A DNA stretch of 10,926 nucleotides from Psychrobacter sp. UBA3483 (GTDB lineage: Bacteria > Pseudomonadota > Gammaproteobacteria > Pseudomonadales > Moraxellaceae), in assembly GCF_002377905.1 (NCBI RefSeq), contig NZ_DFQS01000048.1, positions 1 through 10,926 on the forward strand, written 5' to 3'. The position numbers and the translations under genes were made by a program. The stretch's first letter is position 1; each line of letters starts with the position of its first letter. Below are positions 1 through 6,493 of this stretch, piece by piece. The notes beneath the pieces were generated by a model. That model searched no databases, had not been told where the DNA came from, and saw only the letters and a list, made by a program, of their open reading frames with translations.

Positions 1-129
1 GCATACTTTCTGATACACCACCCAAAATTTTTATGTAAAATCTCGATTGTTTTCAATAGTTAACTGACAAAAATAAATAAGTAGCGCTATGATACCATTT
101 TTTGCCCAGGCATTGATATTTTAGCAATC
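1..129. other. Intergenic region downstream of hisF, no gene seen
   Basis: This AT-rich stretch lies beyond the 3' end of the leftward hisF gene. I see no convincing ORF and no strong rho-independent terminator for hisF: the only hairpin-like element is a short GGCA/TGCC near 107-116, which lacks a proper stem. It does contain a promoter-like pair on the + strand at 64-93, listed separately. Confidence 0.6.
64..93 (+). promoter_or_regulatory. Sigma-70-like promoter candidate facing into hisF 3' end
   Basis: CTGACA (64-69) and TATGAT (88-93) are separated by 18 bases, five of six and five of six matches to the -35 and -10 consensus. It would fire rightward into the 3' end of hisF, antisense to that gene, and no rightward gene starts nearby. 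It could therefore be a chance match in AT-rich DNA, or drive an antisense or 3'-end RNA. Confidence 0.25.
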
Positions 130-912
130 TTAAAGACGCATCTGTATGCCTTGTGCGGCCATATATTCTTTGGCTTCTTGCACGGTATATTCGCCAAAGT
201 GAAAAATGCTGGCCGCAAGTACGGCATCGACGCCACCTTCTAATACGCCTTCAGCTAAATGTTGCAAGTTACCAACGCCGCCCGAAGCAATAACCGGCAC
301 ATTTACACGGCTGGTTATTTGCTGCATTAGTGCCAAATCATAGCCTTTTTTGGTACCGTCACCATCCATTGAGGTGACCAATAACTCGCCAGCGCCGAGA
401 GCAGCCATTTTACTTGCCCAAGCAACCGCATCAATGCCCGTTGGTTTACGCCCACCGTGGGTAAAGATTTCCCAACGCGGCATGATGATGCCATCAACTT
501 CAATATCTTCAACGCGCTTGGCATCGATAGCCACCACGATACATTGATTACCAAATTTCTGCGCTGCCTCCCCAACAAACTCAGGAGTAAATACGGCCGC
601 AGAATTGATTGCCACTTTATCCGCACCTGCATTGAGTAAGTTACGAATATCAGCAATCTTACGCACACCGCCACCGACGGTTAATGGGACAAATACGGTT
701 TCAGCCATACGTTCAACGGTATGATAAGTGGTATCGCGCTCATCATTGGTCGCCGTAATGTCTAAAAAAGTAATCTCATCAGCACCTTGCTCGTTATAGC
801 GCTTAGCGACTTCGACAGGGTCGCCGGCGTCTTTAATATCGACAAACTGCACGCCTTTGACCACACGGCCATTATCAACATCCAAACAAGGAATGATACG
901 CTTTGCTAACAT
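130..912 (-). CDS. hisF: Imidazole glycerol phosphate synthase, cyclase subunit HisF
   Basis: HisF is the (beta/alpha)8-barrel half of the cytoplasmic HisFH enzyme. It uses ammonia made by the HisH glutaminase to turn PRFAR into imidazole glycerol phosphate and AICAR, the fifth step of histidine synthesis. The protein is full length at 260 residues. The start region MLAKRIIPCLD places the catalytic aspartate at residue 11, and the second catalytic aspartate is at 130 in VVAIDAKR. Phosphate-binding glycine segments are at VGGGV (79-83) and ASGGVG near the C-terminus. I chose ATG at 912: a GTG four codons upstream (924) is also in frame, but the Shine-Dalgarno AAGGTG (922-927) overlaps it and is nine bases from the ATG, and family members begin MLAKRI. 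hisH and hisA are not in this window; any his operon partners lie elsewhere. Identification is close to certain. Confidence 0.97.
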   Translation of the reverse strand: MLAKRIIPCLDVDNGRVVKGVQFVDIKDAGDPVEVAKRYNEQGADEITFLDITATNDERDTTYHTVERMAETVFVPLTVGGGVRKIADIRNLLNAGADKVAINSAAVFTPEFVGEAAQKFGNQCIVVAIDAKRVEDIEVDGIIMPRWEIFTHGGRKPTGIDAVAWASKMAALGAGELLVTSMDGDGTKKGYDLALMQQITSRVNVPVIASGGVGNLQHLAEGVLEGGVDAVLAASIFHFGEYTVQEAKEYMAAQGIQMRL

Positions 913-1099
913 AGGGTCTTTCACCTTATAATCAATTTATCCGTAAGCGCTAGTCTAGCAAAATCGCCGCCATATCAGGCAGCTTTTCGCAAGATTATTA
1001 TGCTTTTAACCAAAGTTTGCTCATGCGCGGTACAATCACTGTCATTACCGTCGATATTTATCCTATTTACCTTCTTTTAATTGCCATAAGTGAGATGTC
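913..1099. promoter_or_regulatory. Divergent intergenic region between hisF and thrB
   Basis: This gap must carry the 5' signals for both divergent genes. On the minus strand TTGCTA (956-961) and TAAATT (934-939) are 16 bases apart, but they would start transcription almost on the hisF ribosome binding site, so they are weak as a promoter. On the plus strand TACAAT at 1031-1036 resembles a -10 box for thrB, without a good -35 box at the right distance. The thrB ribosome binding site is probably AAGTGAG (1088-1094). Confidence 0.35.
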
Positions 1100-2338
1100 A
1101 TGTCCGTCTATACCCAGTTAACCGATGAGCAGTTTGCCGCTTTTTGCCAGCGTTTTGGCGTGTCATTTGCGCGTGCCATTCCGATTACCCAAGGTATCAA
1201 AAACTCTAACTGGTTTATTCAGACGACTGATGATGTAGATGGCGCGCACTCTTATGTATTTACCCTATTTGAAGAGCGTCCACCAGAAGACATCGAAAAA
1301 ATGGCGGTCATCCTCAATCAATTAGATGGCAAATTACCCGTTGCCGCGCCGTTGTCACTGGTTGATAGCGAAGAAAAATGCTATGTCATACGCTACGATA
1401 ATAAAGCGATTACGCTAGTGCCTTGTCTGGCTGGCGCGCATCCACAGCAGACTACACAGGCGATGTGTCACGAAATTGGCGCCGCTTTAGCCATGCTGCA
1501 TGAGACCTTACAAGCACTGCAACCTGCGGAAGAATACGGCGTGCCTTTATACCCATGGAAGGAGGTGCGTGACCGTGAAATGCAGTTTATGCCCAGTGAC
1601 GAAGCCAAGCTCATGAGCGATATTTGGCGCGCTTACTCAGATTTGCCGCTTGCGACGTTGCCAAAAGGCTTATGTCATTTAGACATGTTCGCTGATAATA
1701 CTTTATGGGACTTATCGTTAAATAATAGCCAAAAAGGCGCAGCGCGTTTAACGGGATTATTGGACTTTACCGAAGTCAGCGTTGAGCATTATGTGATGGA
1801 TATTGCCATTACCATTAATGATTTTTGTACGACGGGGGGCGATGCCGAGCAAGGCGAAACTGTCAATTTTGACCGCAGTAAAATGGCGGCTTTTTTGCAA
1901 GGCTATGAGTCCAAACGTGCGCTTGGCGAAGATGAAAAACGTGCTTTACCAGTGATGCTTGCCAAAGCAGCGGTGATTTTTTGGCTATTACGTTTAAACG
2001 TTATCCATTACAACCGTACCGAAGGTCGCACTGGCGATAATATCATGGTCAAAAATCCTGACCTCATGAAACGCTTAGCGGCTTATCATTGGTCACATGT
2101 TGAAAAAGAACAAAATACGGTATTCGTGCTTGAACACGCACGCTGTAAAGATGATGATAAAAACAACGATGTCGAAGATTTTAAATTAATCGGTGTGTTT
2201 GCGACTGAGCAACAAGCGCAAGCAGCTATCAACCAATTAAAATCACAACCTGGTTTTAAAGACTATCCAAACGGTTTCCATATTGATGCTTATCCGCTAA
2301 ATCAAATTAACTGGTCATCAGGTTTTGACTTCTATTAA
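1100..2338 (+). CDS. thrB: Homoserine kinase (APH fold) with extra C-terminal domain
   Basis: It phosphorylates homoserine with ATP to O-phosphohomoserine for threonine synthesis, in the cytoplasm. It is the Pseudomonas-type homoserine kinase with an aminoglycoside-phosphotransferase fold, not the GHMP kinase of E. coli. Key evidence is the N-terminal MSVYTQL with the GIKNSNWF segment (32-39), the catalytic loop HLDMFADN (193-200; catalytic Asp 195, Asn 200), the metal-binding LLDF (220-223), and the DIAITINDFC motif (234-243). The protein has 412 residues where relatives have about 316. The surplus, residues 341-409 (VFVLEH at its start, KLIGVFA, PGFKDYP, and a closing W...GF), looks like a separate small domain that I know as a stand-alone protein, catalogued I believe as DUF7336. 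Its function is unknown. The gene leads the thrB-DUF2007-yafJ block. Kinase identity is firm; the domain name is from memory. Confidence 0.93.
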   Translation: MSVYTQLTDEQFAAFCQRFGVSFARAIPITQGIKNSNWFIQTTDDVDGAHSYVFTLFEERPPEDIEKMAVILNQLDGKLPVAAPLSLVDSEEKCYVIRYDNKAITLVPCLAGAHPQQTTQAMCHEIGAALAMLHETLQALQPAEEYGVPLYPWKEVRDREMQFMPSDEAKLMSDIWRAYSDLPLATLPKGLCHLDMFADNTLWDLSLNNSQKGAARLTGLLDFTEVSVEHYVMDIAITINDFCTTGGDAEQGETVNFDRSKMAAFLQGYESKRALGEDEKRALPVMLAKAAVIFWLLRLNVIHYNRTEGRTGDNIMVKNPDLMKRLAAYHWSHVEKEQNTVFVLEHARCKDDDKNNDVEDFKLIGVFATEQQAQAAINQLKSQPGFKDYPNGFHIDAYPLNQINWSSGFDFY

Positions 2339-2385
2339 ATTCATCTGTATTAACAAGACATTTAACTGTTTAAAAGGAATTTACC

Positions 2386-2694
2386 ATGACTGATCAAGTT
2401 GATAACTGGCACAAACTGGCACGCTACGATACCAATATGCAAGGCGAGCTGCATGCCAATCTGCTGCGTAATAACGGCATTACGGTGTCTCTGCAACCGC
2501 TGAGTGCCATGCCAGGTATGAATTCTGGGATTGTGCTGTGGATACAAGATACAGATTTGGCGCATGCGCAGCGTATTTTGGCGAATATCGATACCGATGG
2601 TGCAACGCCTTATGAGATGTTTGATGAAGTATCAGAAGCTACTCTAAGCCCTACTTTAAATTCTGCAAAAGACAACAACGGCGGTGAAGTATAA
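2386..2694 (+). CDS. DUF2007-like small protein
   Basis: This is a 102-residue soluble protein with no signal peptide or membrane segment. Residues 8-68 follow the pattern of the DUF2007 family (annotated as putative signal-transducing proteins): a first strand (HKLARY), a helix with GELHANLLRNNGI (20-32), a strand (TVSLQPL), then the typical strand-helix IVLWIQDTDLAHAQRIL (49-65). These are small ferredoxin-like domains whose ligand is unknown. The C-terminal 35 residues are acidic or polar and probably disordered. The start has a good ribosome binding site, AAAGG at 2373-2377. The stop codon directly abuts the yafJ start with no gap, so the two are very likely translated together. Family assignment is from pattern memory. 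Confidence 0.75.
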   Translation: MTDQVDNWHKLARYDTNMQGELHANLLRNNGITVSLQPLSAMPGMNSGIVLWIQDTDLAHAQRILANIDTDGATPYEMFDEVSEATLSPTLNSAKDNNGGEV

Positions 2695-3603
2695 ATGTGT
2701 CAACTCTTAGGAATGAACTGTAATACCCCAACCGATATTGGTTTTAGCTTTGCAGGGTTTCGCCGTCGCGGCGGCATGACCGACAGTCATGAAGATGGCT
2801 TTGGTATCGCGTTTTTTGAGCGTAGTGAATGCGCCAATAATGACAAAATCGCCAATGCTTCGACTGGTCTGCGTCTGTTCCATGACAATCATCCGAGCCA
2901 TCTATCGCCCGTGGCTGATTTGGTGAATAATTATCCGATTAAAGCCATGAACGTCATCGCCCATATTCGTAAAGCGACCCAAGGACAGAATTGTTTGGCC
3001 AATACCCATCCTTTCGTCCGCGAAGTGTGGGGCGAGCAGTGGGTATTTGCCCATAACGGGCAGATGAATAGCGAATTTATTAAACGCTGTCAGCGCCTGC
3101 AAGACAATGGCAATGCCTCACATTGCCAGCCAGTTGGTTCAACCGATTCTGAAATGGCATTTTGCTATTTGGTCAATCGCCTAAAAAGCAGCTTTAAAAC
3201 CCGCCCAGATGATCAAACGCTGTTTAATTTTTTAACCACCCAATGTCGCTACCTTTCTGCCAACGGTTTGTTCAATTGCCTAATCTCAAACGGTCGGTGG
3301 CAGCTGGCTTATGCTGGTAGCTTATTGTTTTATCTCACGCGCAAAGCACCGTTTGGCGAAGCAAAACTGGCAGATGATGATTTGGCCATTAACTTTGGCG
3401 ATGTGACCACCGATACCGATAAAGTCACGATATTGGTCACCGTGCCATTGACTGAAAATGAAAAGTGGCAACAGTTGGCAGTCAATGAATGCTTAATATT
3501 CCAAGATGGTGATGTCATTTATAAAGACAGCCCAAGTCAGCGTAAGTTTTTAACCATTGACGAAGGCATTGCGGTGGCACGGGCGGTTGGGGCGAGTGTT
3601 TAG
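2695..3603 (+). CDS. yafJ: Class II glutamine amidotransferase, YafJ family
   Basis: It has an N-terminal nucleophile glutaminase domain: after removal of Met1, Cys2 (MCQLLGM) would release ammonia from glutamine. Colinear similarity to E. coli YafJ runs throughout: TDIGFSF (13-19), RRGG (24-27), HEDGFGI (32-38), PIKAMNVIAHIRKAT (81-95), NTHPF (103-107), FAHNGQ (118-123), GSTDSE (148-153) and the TRKAPFG segment. These include the expected substrate-binding Arg, Asn-Gly and Asp positions. The product acceptor of YafJ is unknown; the protein lacks a partner synthase domain. At 302 residues it is longer than the E. coli protein (about 255), with inserts after HEDGFGI and around 125-145 and a C-terminal extension. 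The start codon follows the preceding stop immediately. Arginine codons here are CGN throughout as far as I can see, unlike the next two genes. Confidence 0.92.
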   Translation: MCQLLGMNCNTPTDIGFSFAGFRRRGGMTDSHEDGFGIAFFERSECANNDKIANASTGLRLFHDNHPSHLSPVADLVNNYPIKAMNVIAHIRKATQGQNCLANTHPFVREVWGEQWVFAHNGQMNSEFIKRCQRLQDNGNASHCQPVGSTDSEMAFCYLVNRLKSSFKTRPDDQTLFNFLTTQCRYLSANGLFNCLISNGRWQLAYAGSLLFYLTRKAPFGEAKLADDDLAINFGDVTTDTDKVTILVTVPLTENEKWQQLAVNECLIFQDGDVIYKDSPSQRKFLTIDEGIAVARAVGASV

Positions 3604-3628
3604 GGGTTAACTTTTTGTAGAGAAAGAT

Positions 3629-4570
3629 ATGAGAACTAGTGAAAGTACGTTTTACGTTTTTAGATACTCTTTAGTGGAAGAAAAGCAAGAAACTTTAATT
3701 CCCGTCAAGTTACCTACAATTAAAGGGGATGCTATTAAAGTAGCAGTTACAGATGATAGAGAGTGGATGGATAAAAACGTAAAGTTTAGTTTTGTAGGGT
3801 TTAGTGATTCTATTAGAAGGGATAGCAAAGAAACAAATAAGCGATCAAGTATTCTTATAGGAAAGTTAGCTAGATTAAAGAAAACAAATGTTGGTGAGAA
3901 GATTCCAGGCGATATTGTTAATAGCGTAGAAGACGATTGGATTCCAGTTATAGTAATATTCGATACAGTTGAACAATTAATTTTTGTTCAAAAAAGCTCT
4001 AAATTTGGAGATGTAAAGTATATTGCTAAGAAGCTACAGAAAGGATTATTTGATCCAATTCTATTAAACTATAATTATAGGGTTTTTGTTGAACCTATAC
4101 CCGTTAAAGGCGAATTTTGGCATGCCGTTAATAAATATAATAGAATTTACGAACTTAACTTGATCTTGATTTCTCCTAATATTTTAGAAACTAACAAAAA
4201 GGCTAGAAGTGCTTTAGAAGCATTGCATAGCTTGTATTCTCAAGATAAAACAGAAATTAAGATGAAAAGTGAGTCTGGAAATTTAAAAATCCCTGAACTA
4301 CCTACTGAAGATTATGTAGAGTATATCGAAGAAGGCGAGGGTGAATGGAAACTTAAAGTCAATGATAACGGTGTTAGAAAAATAATTTCAAGTGCTTCGT
4401 TGACAGAAACTATTGAACTTCCTGTGCATAAGAATGTAAATGAAGTTTTACTAAATAGCCAATATGAGCTTGATGTACAAGAGGTGCAAGATTACGATAA
4501 CGTACAAAGTAGGGTAGCAACAAAGCTAACAGATAAGATACTAGATTTTATCAAGCGTAGACATGATTAA
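3629..4570 (+). CDS. Unrecognised 313-residue soluble protein, AT-rich gene pair, first member
   Basis: I do not recognise the family. The protein is cytoplasmic by appearance: no signal peptide, no membrane segment, mixed strands and helices. It opens with a beta-rich stretch (FYVFRYSLV 8-16, VKFSFVGF 51-58), then EDDWIPVIVIFDTVEQLIFVQ (101-121), which reads as two hydrophobic strands, a helix (131-140, YIAKKLQKGL), VFVEPI (152-157), FWHAVNKYNRIYELNLILISPN (163-184), and a KLKVNDNGVRK hairpin (241-251). The C-terminus is helical and basic (KIL DFIKRRHD). The order strand, helix, VEP, FW, IYEL, SPN vaguely recalls the uncharacterised DUF4747-type layout, which I cannot verify. The gene begins 25 bases after yafJ and overlaps the next by one base (TAATG). 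Twelve of 14 arginines use AGA/AGG, and GC is very low (17 of 60 in 3781-3840), which signals transfer. Confidence 0.85.
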   Translation: MRTSESTFYVFRYSLVEEKQETLIPVKLPTIKGDAIKVAVTDDREWMDKNVKFSFVGFSDSIRRDSKETNKRSSILIGKLARLKKTNVGEKIPGDIVNSVEDDWIPVIVIFDTVEQLIFVQKSSKFGDVKYIAKKLQKGLFDPILLNYNYRVFVEPIPVKGEFWHAVNKYNRIYELNLILISPNILETNKKARSALEALHSLYSQDKTEIKMKSESGNLKIPELPTEDYVEYIEEGEGEWKLKVNDNGVRKIISSASLTETIELPVHKNVNEVLLNSQYELDVQEVQDYDNVQSRVATKLTDKILDFIKRRHD

Positions 4571-5061
4571 TGCAAAAGTTAATAACAATCTTTTTAATCA
4601 CTTTTATTATAGTATTAGTATTAATTACTTTTACTAGTGGAAGTGTTTTGCCAGTATTTTCGAGATTGTTTGAAGGCTATTTTGCTATATTAACGGTCTT
4701 CGGTGCTACATCTATAGCTTTTTCGAATTACTTAGATACTGTTATACGAGATATTTCTGAAAAGAAGAAATTAGAAGATTTAGAAGCCTATTCAAATGTA
4801 GTAGATAGTTTCATCGATTTAAAAAATGAATTAATATCAAACGTTCTCCTATTTGTCGGATTAATAATTGCTAACTATATCCTTCTAGGAGTTGTTGATC
4901 TCAATATAAATATATGCATTTTGGGAATAAAAGTAAATTGGATTATCGGTAGTGTTCAACTTTCTCTATTTGTCGTAGCTACATACATAGTTTATAACCA
5001 AATCTCGTCTTTCAAAACAGCTAACGAATTTAAAAGAGTAATACTTAAAGGCGAGAGCTAA
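4570..5061 (+). CDS. Unrecognised four-helix membrane protein, AT-rich gene pair, second member
   Basis: The 163-residue protein has four hydrophobic stretches suited to membrane helices: about 3-21, 36-54, 90-110 and 123-143. Between helices 2 and 3 lies a charged, probably helical or coiled-coil loop (55-88, with SEKKKLEDLEAY), and the C-terminal tail (144-163) carries several lysines and an arginine, so both ends and the loop are likely cytoplasmic by the positive-inside rule. It has no catalytic motif I can name. Its start overlaps the stop of the 313-residue gene (TAATG) and there is no strong ribosome binding site, so it is probably translated by coupling, which suggests the two proteins act together. 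The gene is extremely AT-rich (11 G/C of 60 in 4561-4620) and ends three bases before the convergent ychJ stop, leaving no room for its own terminator. Confidence 0.85.
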   Translation: MQKLITIFLITFIIVLVLITFTSGSVLPVFSRLFEGYFAILTVFGATSIAFSNYLDTVIRDISEKKKLEDLEAYSNVVDSFIDLKNELISNVLLFVGLIIANYILLGVVDLNINICILGIKVNWIIGSVQLSLFVVATYIVYNQISSFKTANEFKRVILKGES

Positions 5062-5064
5062 TCA

Positions 5065-5619
5065 TTACCCCAAATAAACACCACAACACCTTTTGAACTT
5101 CTCACCTGAACCACAGATACACGGCTGCTTTTGGCTGAGAGACATTGAAACGGTTGGATCTAAAAAATACCAACTCGCATCATTATCAGCTTTGTTTTTT
5201 GTTTTTACAAAAGCAGACAACTCATGATGTGCTTGCAAATCTTCATTCGTCTTAAAATAGGCTTTAAACTCAACTTGCGCATGGCGTTTGCCTAGCTTTG
5301 GCGTATGCGTAATGATTTCTAATCCTGCCCAGTCCGTCTCTTTTGCCCATGCTTCAATCGCCAGGATATCTAGCAATTTTTGCTGCGCAGGCAAAGTGGT
5401 TTTGACGATATATTCTGGTTTAACTAAGACAAAAGCGCTATAACGCGACCGCATTAGACGCTCAGCAGAGTCTGGCTTTGCGCCGTCAATTTTATCAGCT
5501 TCATTATTTAAAAGCCCGTCATGATAAGGCTGACAGCAATCTTGATAGAGTAGCGGTACGCCGATAGCATCTGAGGCTGGGTTAACTTGGCAAGGGCAGA
5601 TTGGTAGGGAAATTGACAT
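5065..5619 (-). CDS. ychJ: YchJ family protein with N- and C-terminal SEC-C-like zinc motifs
   Basis: The protein has 184 residues. It matches the YchJ/UPF0225 family: an N-terminal cysteine cluster (CPC 8-10, CC 28-29), LMRSRYSAF (55-63), the W..YFLDP strand (150-155), and the C-terminal SEC-C motif PCICGSGEKFKRCCG (166-180), the same zinc-binding signature found at the end of SecA. The function of the family is not established; the middle has an NTF2-like fold in relatives, by memory. Compared with E. coli YchJ (about 152 residues), the N-terminal CPC to CC spacing is longer and an acidic insert sits around 36-52, before LMRSRY. It lies 43 bases downstream of the membrane hydrolase gene on the same strand and is probably co-transcribed with it. 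The ATG has only a weak GAG ribosome binding site. Confidence 0.88.
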   Translation of the reverse strand: MSISLPICPCQVNPASDAIGVPLLYQDCCQPYHDGLLNNEADKIDGAKPDSAERLMRSRYSAFVLVKPEYIVKTTLPAQQKLLDILAIEAWAKETDWAGLEIITHTPKLGKRHAQVEFKAYFKTNEDLQAHHELSAFVKTKNKADNDASWYFLDPTVSMSLSQKQPCICGSGEKFKRCCGVYLG

Positions 5620-5662
5620 TATTTACTCGTGTATTATTCATTTTTTAACGGTTCTATAGCTT

Positions 5663-6379
5663 TCAATTGAGCCAGTTTTTTATCAATTCTGGCCATAGAC
5701 CGAGTTTAAGTTTTGCCCAAGGTGCGGGGTCACGTAGCTGCTGCCAAAACTCAGTAAAAGGCGGCGCAAAATATACCAAGAGCGCAAGGATGACGTACAG
5801 GAACAGATACCACCATTTATCTTTATGCTGATAAAACTTCATCGCTGTACCCGATGAGCGCTTCATTTTCATATTGGACAAATTCACACTATATAGCTCA
5901 TCCAATGTCAAATGCACCATGGCGCCGCCGAATAAAAATAAGCCGTAAAACCAACTGACAGTTAGCGGTAAGTTTAAAATATCGTAGCTGACATAGGTCA
6001 TTCCAAGTCCCATTATGGCCATATAGGGCACCGAATGAATGACGCCGCGGTGTACGGTCATGTTGGTGAAAATCGAAAATACCACATAACGCATAAAGCC
6101 GTAGCCAGCTAGCCATAAGGCTATCAGCGCTAATAAACTCAGCTCACTACGCCAATGCATCACCAGACTAAAGGCAAAGATAAATGAGGTGATATTAAAC
6201 CCAAGCTTAATCGGCGTCGAGTTATCAGAATCCAAATCAGGCAGCAACCCACCGATAGTGCCGAGCGCCGCGCACATCAAAAACCCTGAATCATCAATCA
6301 ATCCGGCTTTATAAACCGTGAGACTCATCGTACCACTTGCCATGAATGCAACATTTAAGTGGGTGTTAAAATTTGCCAT
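5663..6379 (-). CDS. YdjM/DUF457-type membrane-bound metal-dependent hydrolase
   Basis: The 238-residue inner-membrane protein has several hydrophobic segments (roughly 32-46, 60-75, 80-107, 117-135, 143-158, 189-206). The conserved polar residues of the family sit at the membrane face: His7 in NTHL, LLPDLDSD (45-52), HRGVIHS (110-116) and HLTLDELYS (156-164). These His/Asp clusters are the presumed metal ligands shared with E. coli YdjM and other DUF457 proteins, which are predicted, not proven, to hydrolyse a lipid-linked or phosphorylated substrate. A tryptophan- and proline-rich tail (207-238) follows the last helix. In E. coli ydjM is SOS-controlled, but I see no obvious LexA box here. 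It is probably the first gene of a two-gene leftward unit with ychJ. Confidence 0.85.
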   Translation of the reverse strand: MANFNTHLNVAFMASGTMSLTVYKAGLIDDSGFLMCAALGTIGGLLPDLDSDNSTPIKLGFNITSFIFAFSLVMHWRSELSLLALIALWLAGYGFMRYVVFSIFTNMTVHRGVIHSVPYMAIMGLGMTYVSYDILNLPLTVSWFYGLFLFGGAMVHLTLDELYSVNLSNMKMKRSSGTAMKFYQHKDKWWYLFLYVILALLVYFAPPFTEFWQQLRDPAPWAKLKLGLWPELIKNWLN

Positions 6380-6493
6380 AAAAACTCATCAATAAATAGC
6401 GCGCGAAATCTGTATTTCGAGCGGCTTGTCTAGCCGTAAAAAAGCGCTCCATGATACCATAGCCACGCCAGTCGTCTAATAGAGATAATCAAT
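6380..6493. promoter_or_regulatory. Divergent region between the YdjM-type gene and the DUF3025 gene
   Basis: It contains a perfect 6-base inverted repeat CGAAAT-CTGT-ATTTCG (6404-6419), between the leftward start and the rightward promoter candidate, and a second one, CGGCT-TGTCT-AGCCG (6422-6436), whose right half overlaps the candidate -35 box. A GCGCT..ATGATACCAT element (6444-6460) resembles one at 84-98. Leftward promoter boxes are not clear. Confidence 0.4.
6426..6455 (+). promoter_or_regulatory. Sigma-70-like promoter candidate for the DUF3025 gene
   Basis: TTGTCT (6426-6431) and CATGAT (6450-6455) are 18 bases apart, each four of six matches to consensus. Transcription would begin near 6462, giving a leader of about 30 bases before the ATG at 6494. 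The inverted repeat at 6422-6436 spans the -35 box and could be an operator. Confidence 0.35.

Noticed and set aside
913..924. GTG start four codons upstream for hisF
   Set aside because: The best Shine-Dalgarno (AAGGTG) overlaps this GTG and serves the ATG at 912; HisF proteins begin MLAKRI.
934..961. Minus-strand TTGCTA-16-TAAATT as hisF promoter
   Set aside because: Transcription would start on the ribosome binding site, leaving almost no leader; kept only as a weak note.
3629..5061. Calling the AT-rich pair Kiwa (KwaA/KwaB)
   Set aside because: Sizes and the four-helix partner are similar, but the gene order is reversed and the soluble protein shows nothing I recognise from KwaB (DUF4868).
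6404..6419. CGAAAT-CTGT-ATTTCG as a LexA box for the YdjM-type gene
   Set aside because: It does not fit the CTG-N10-CAG form, and I know of no alternative LexA site of this shape in Moraxellaceae.
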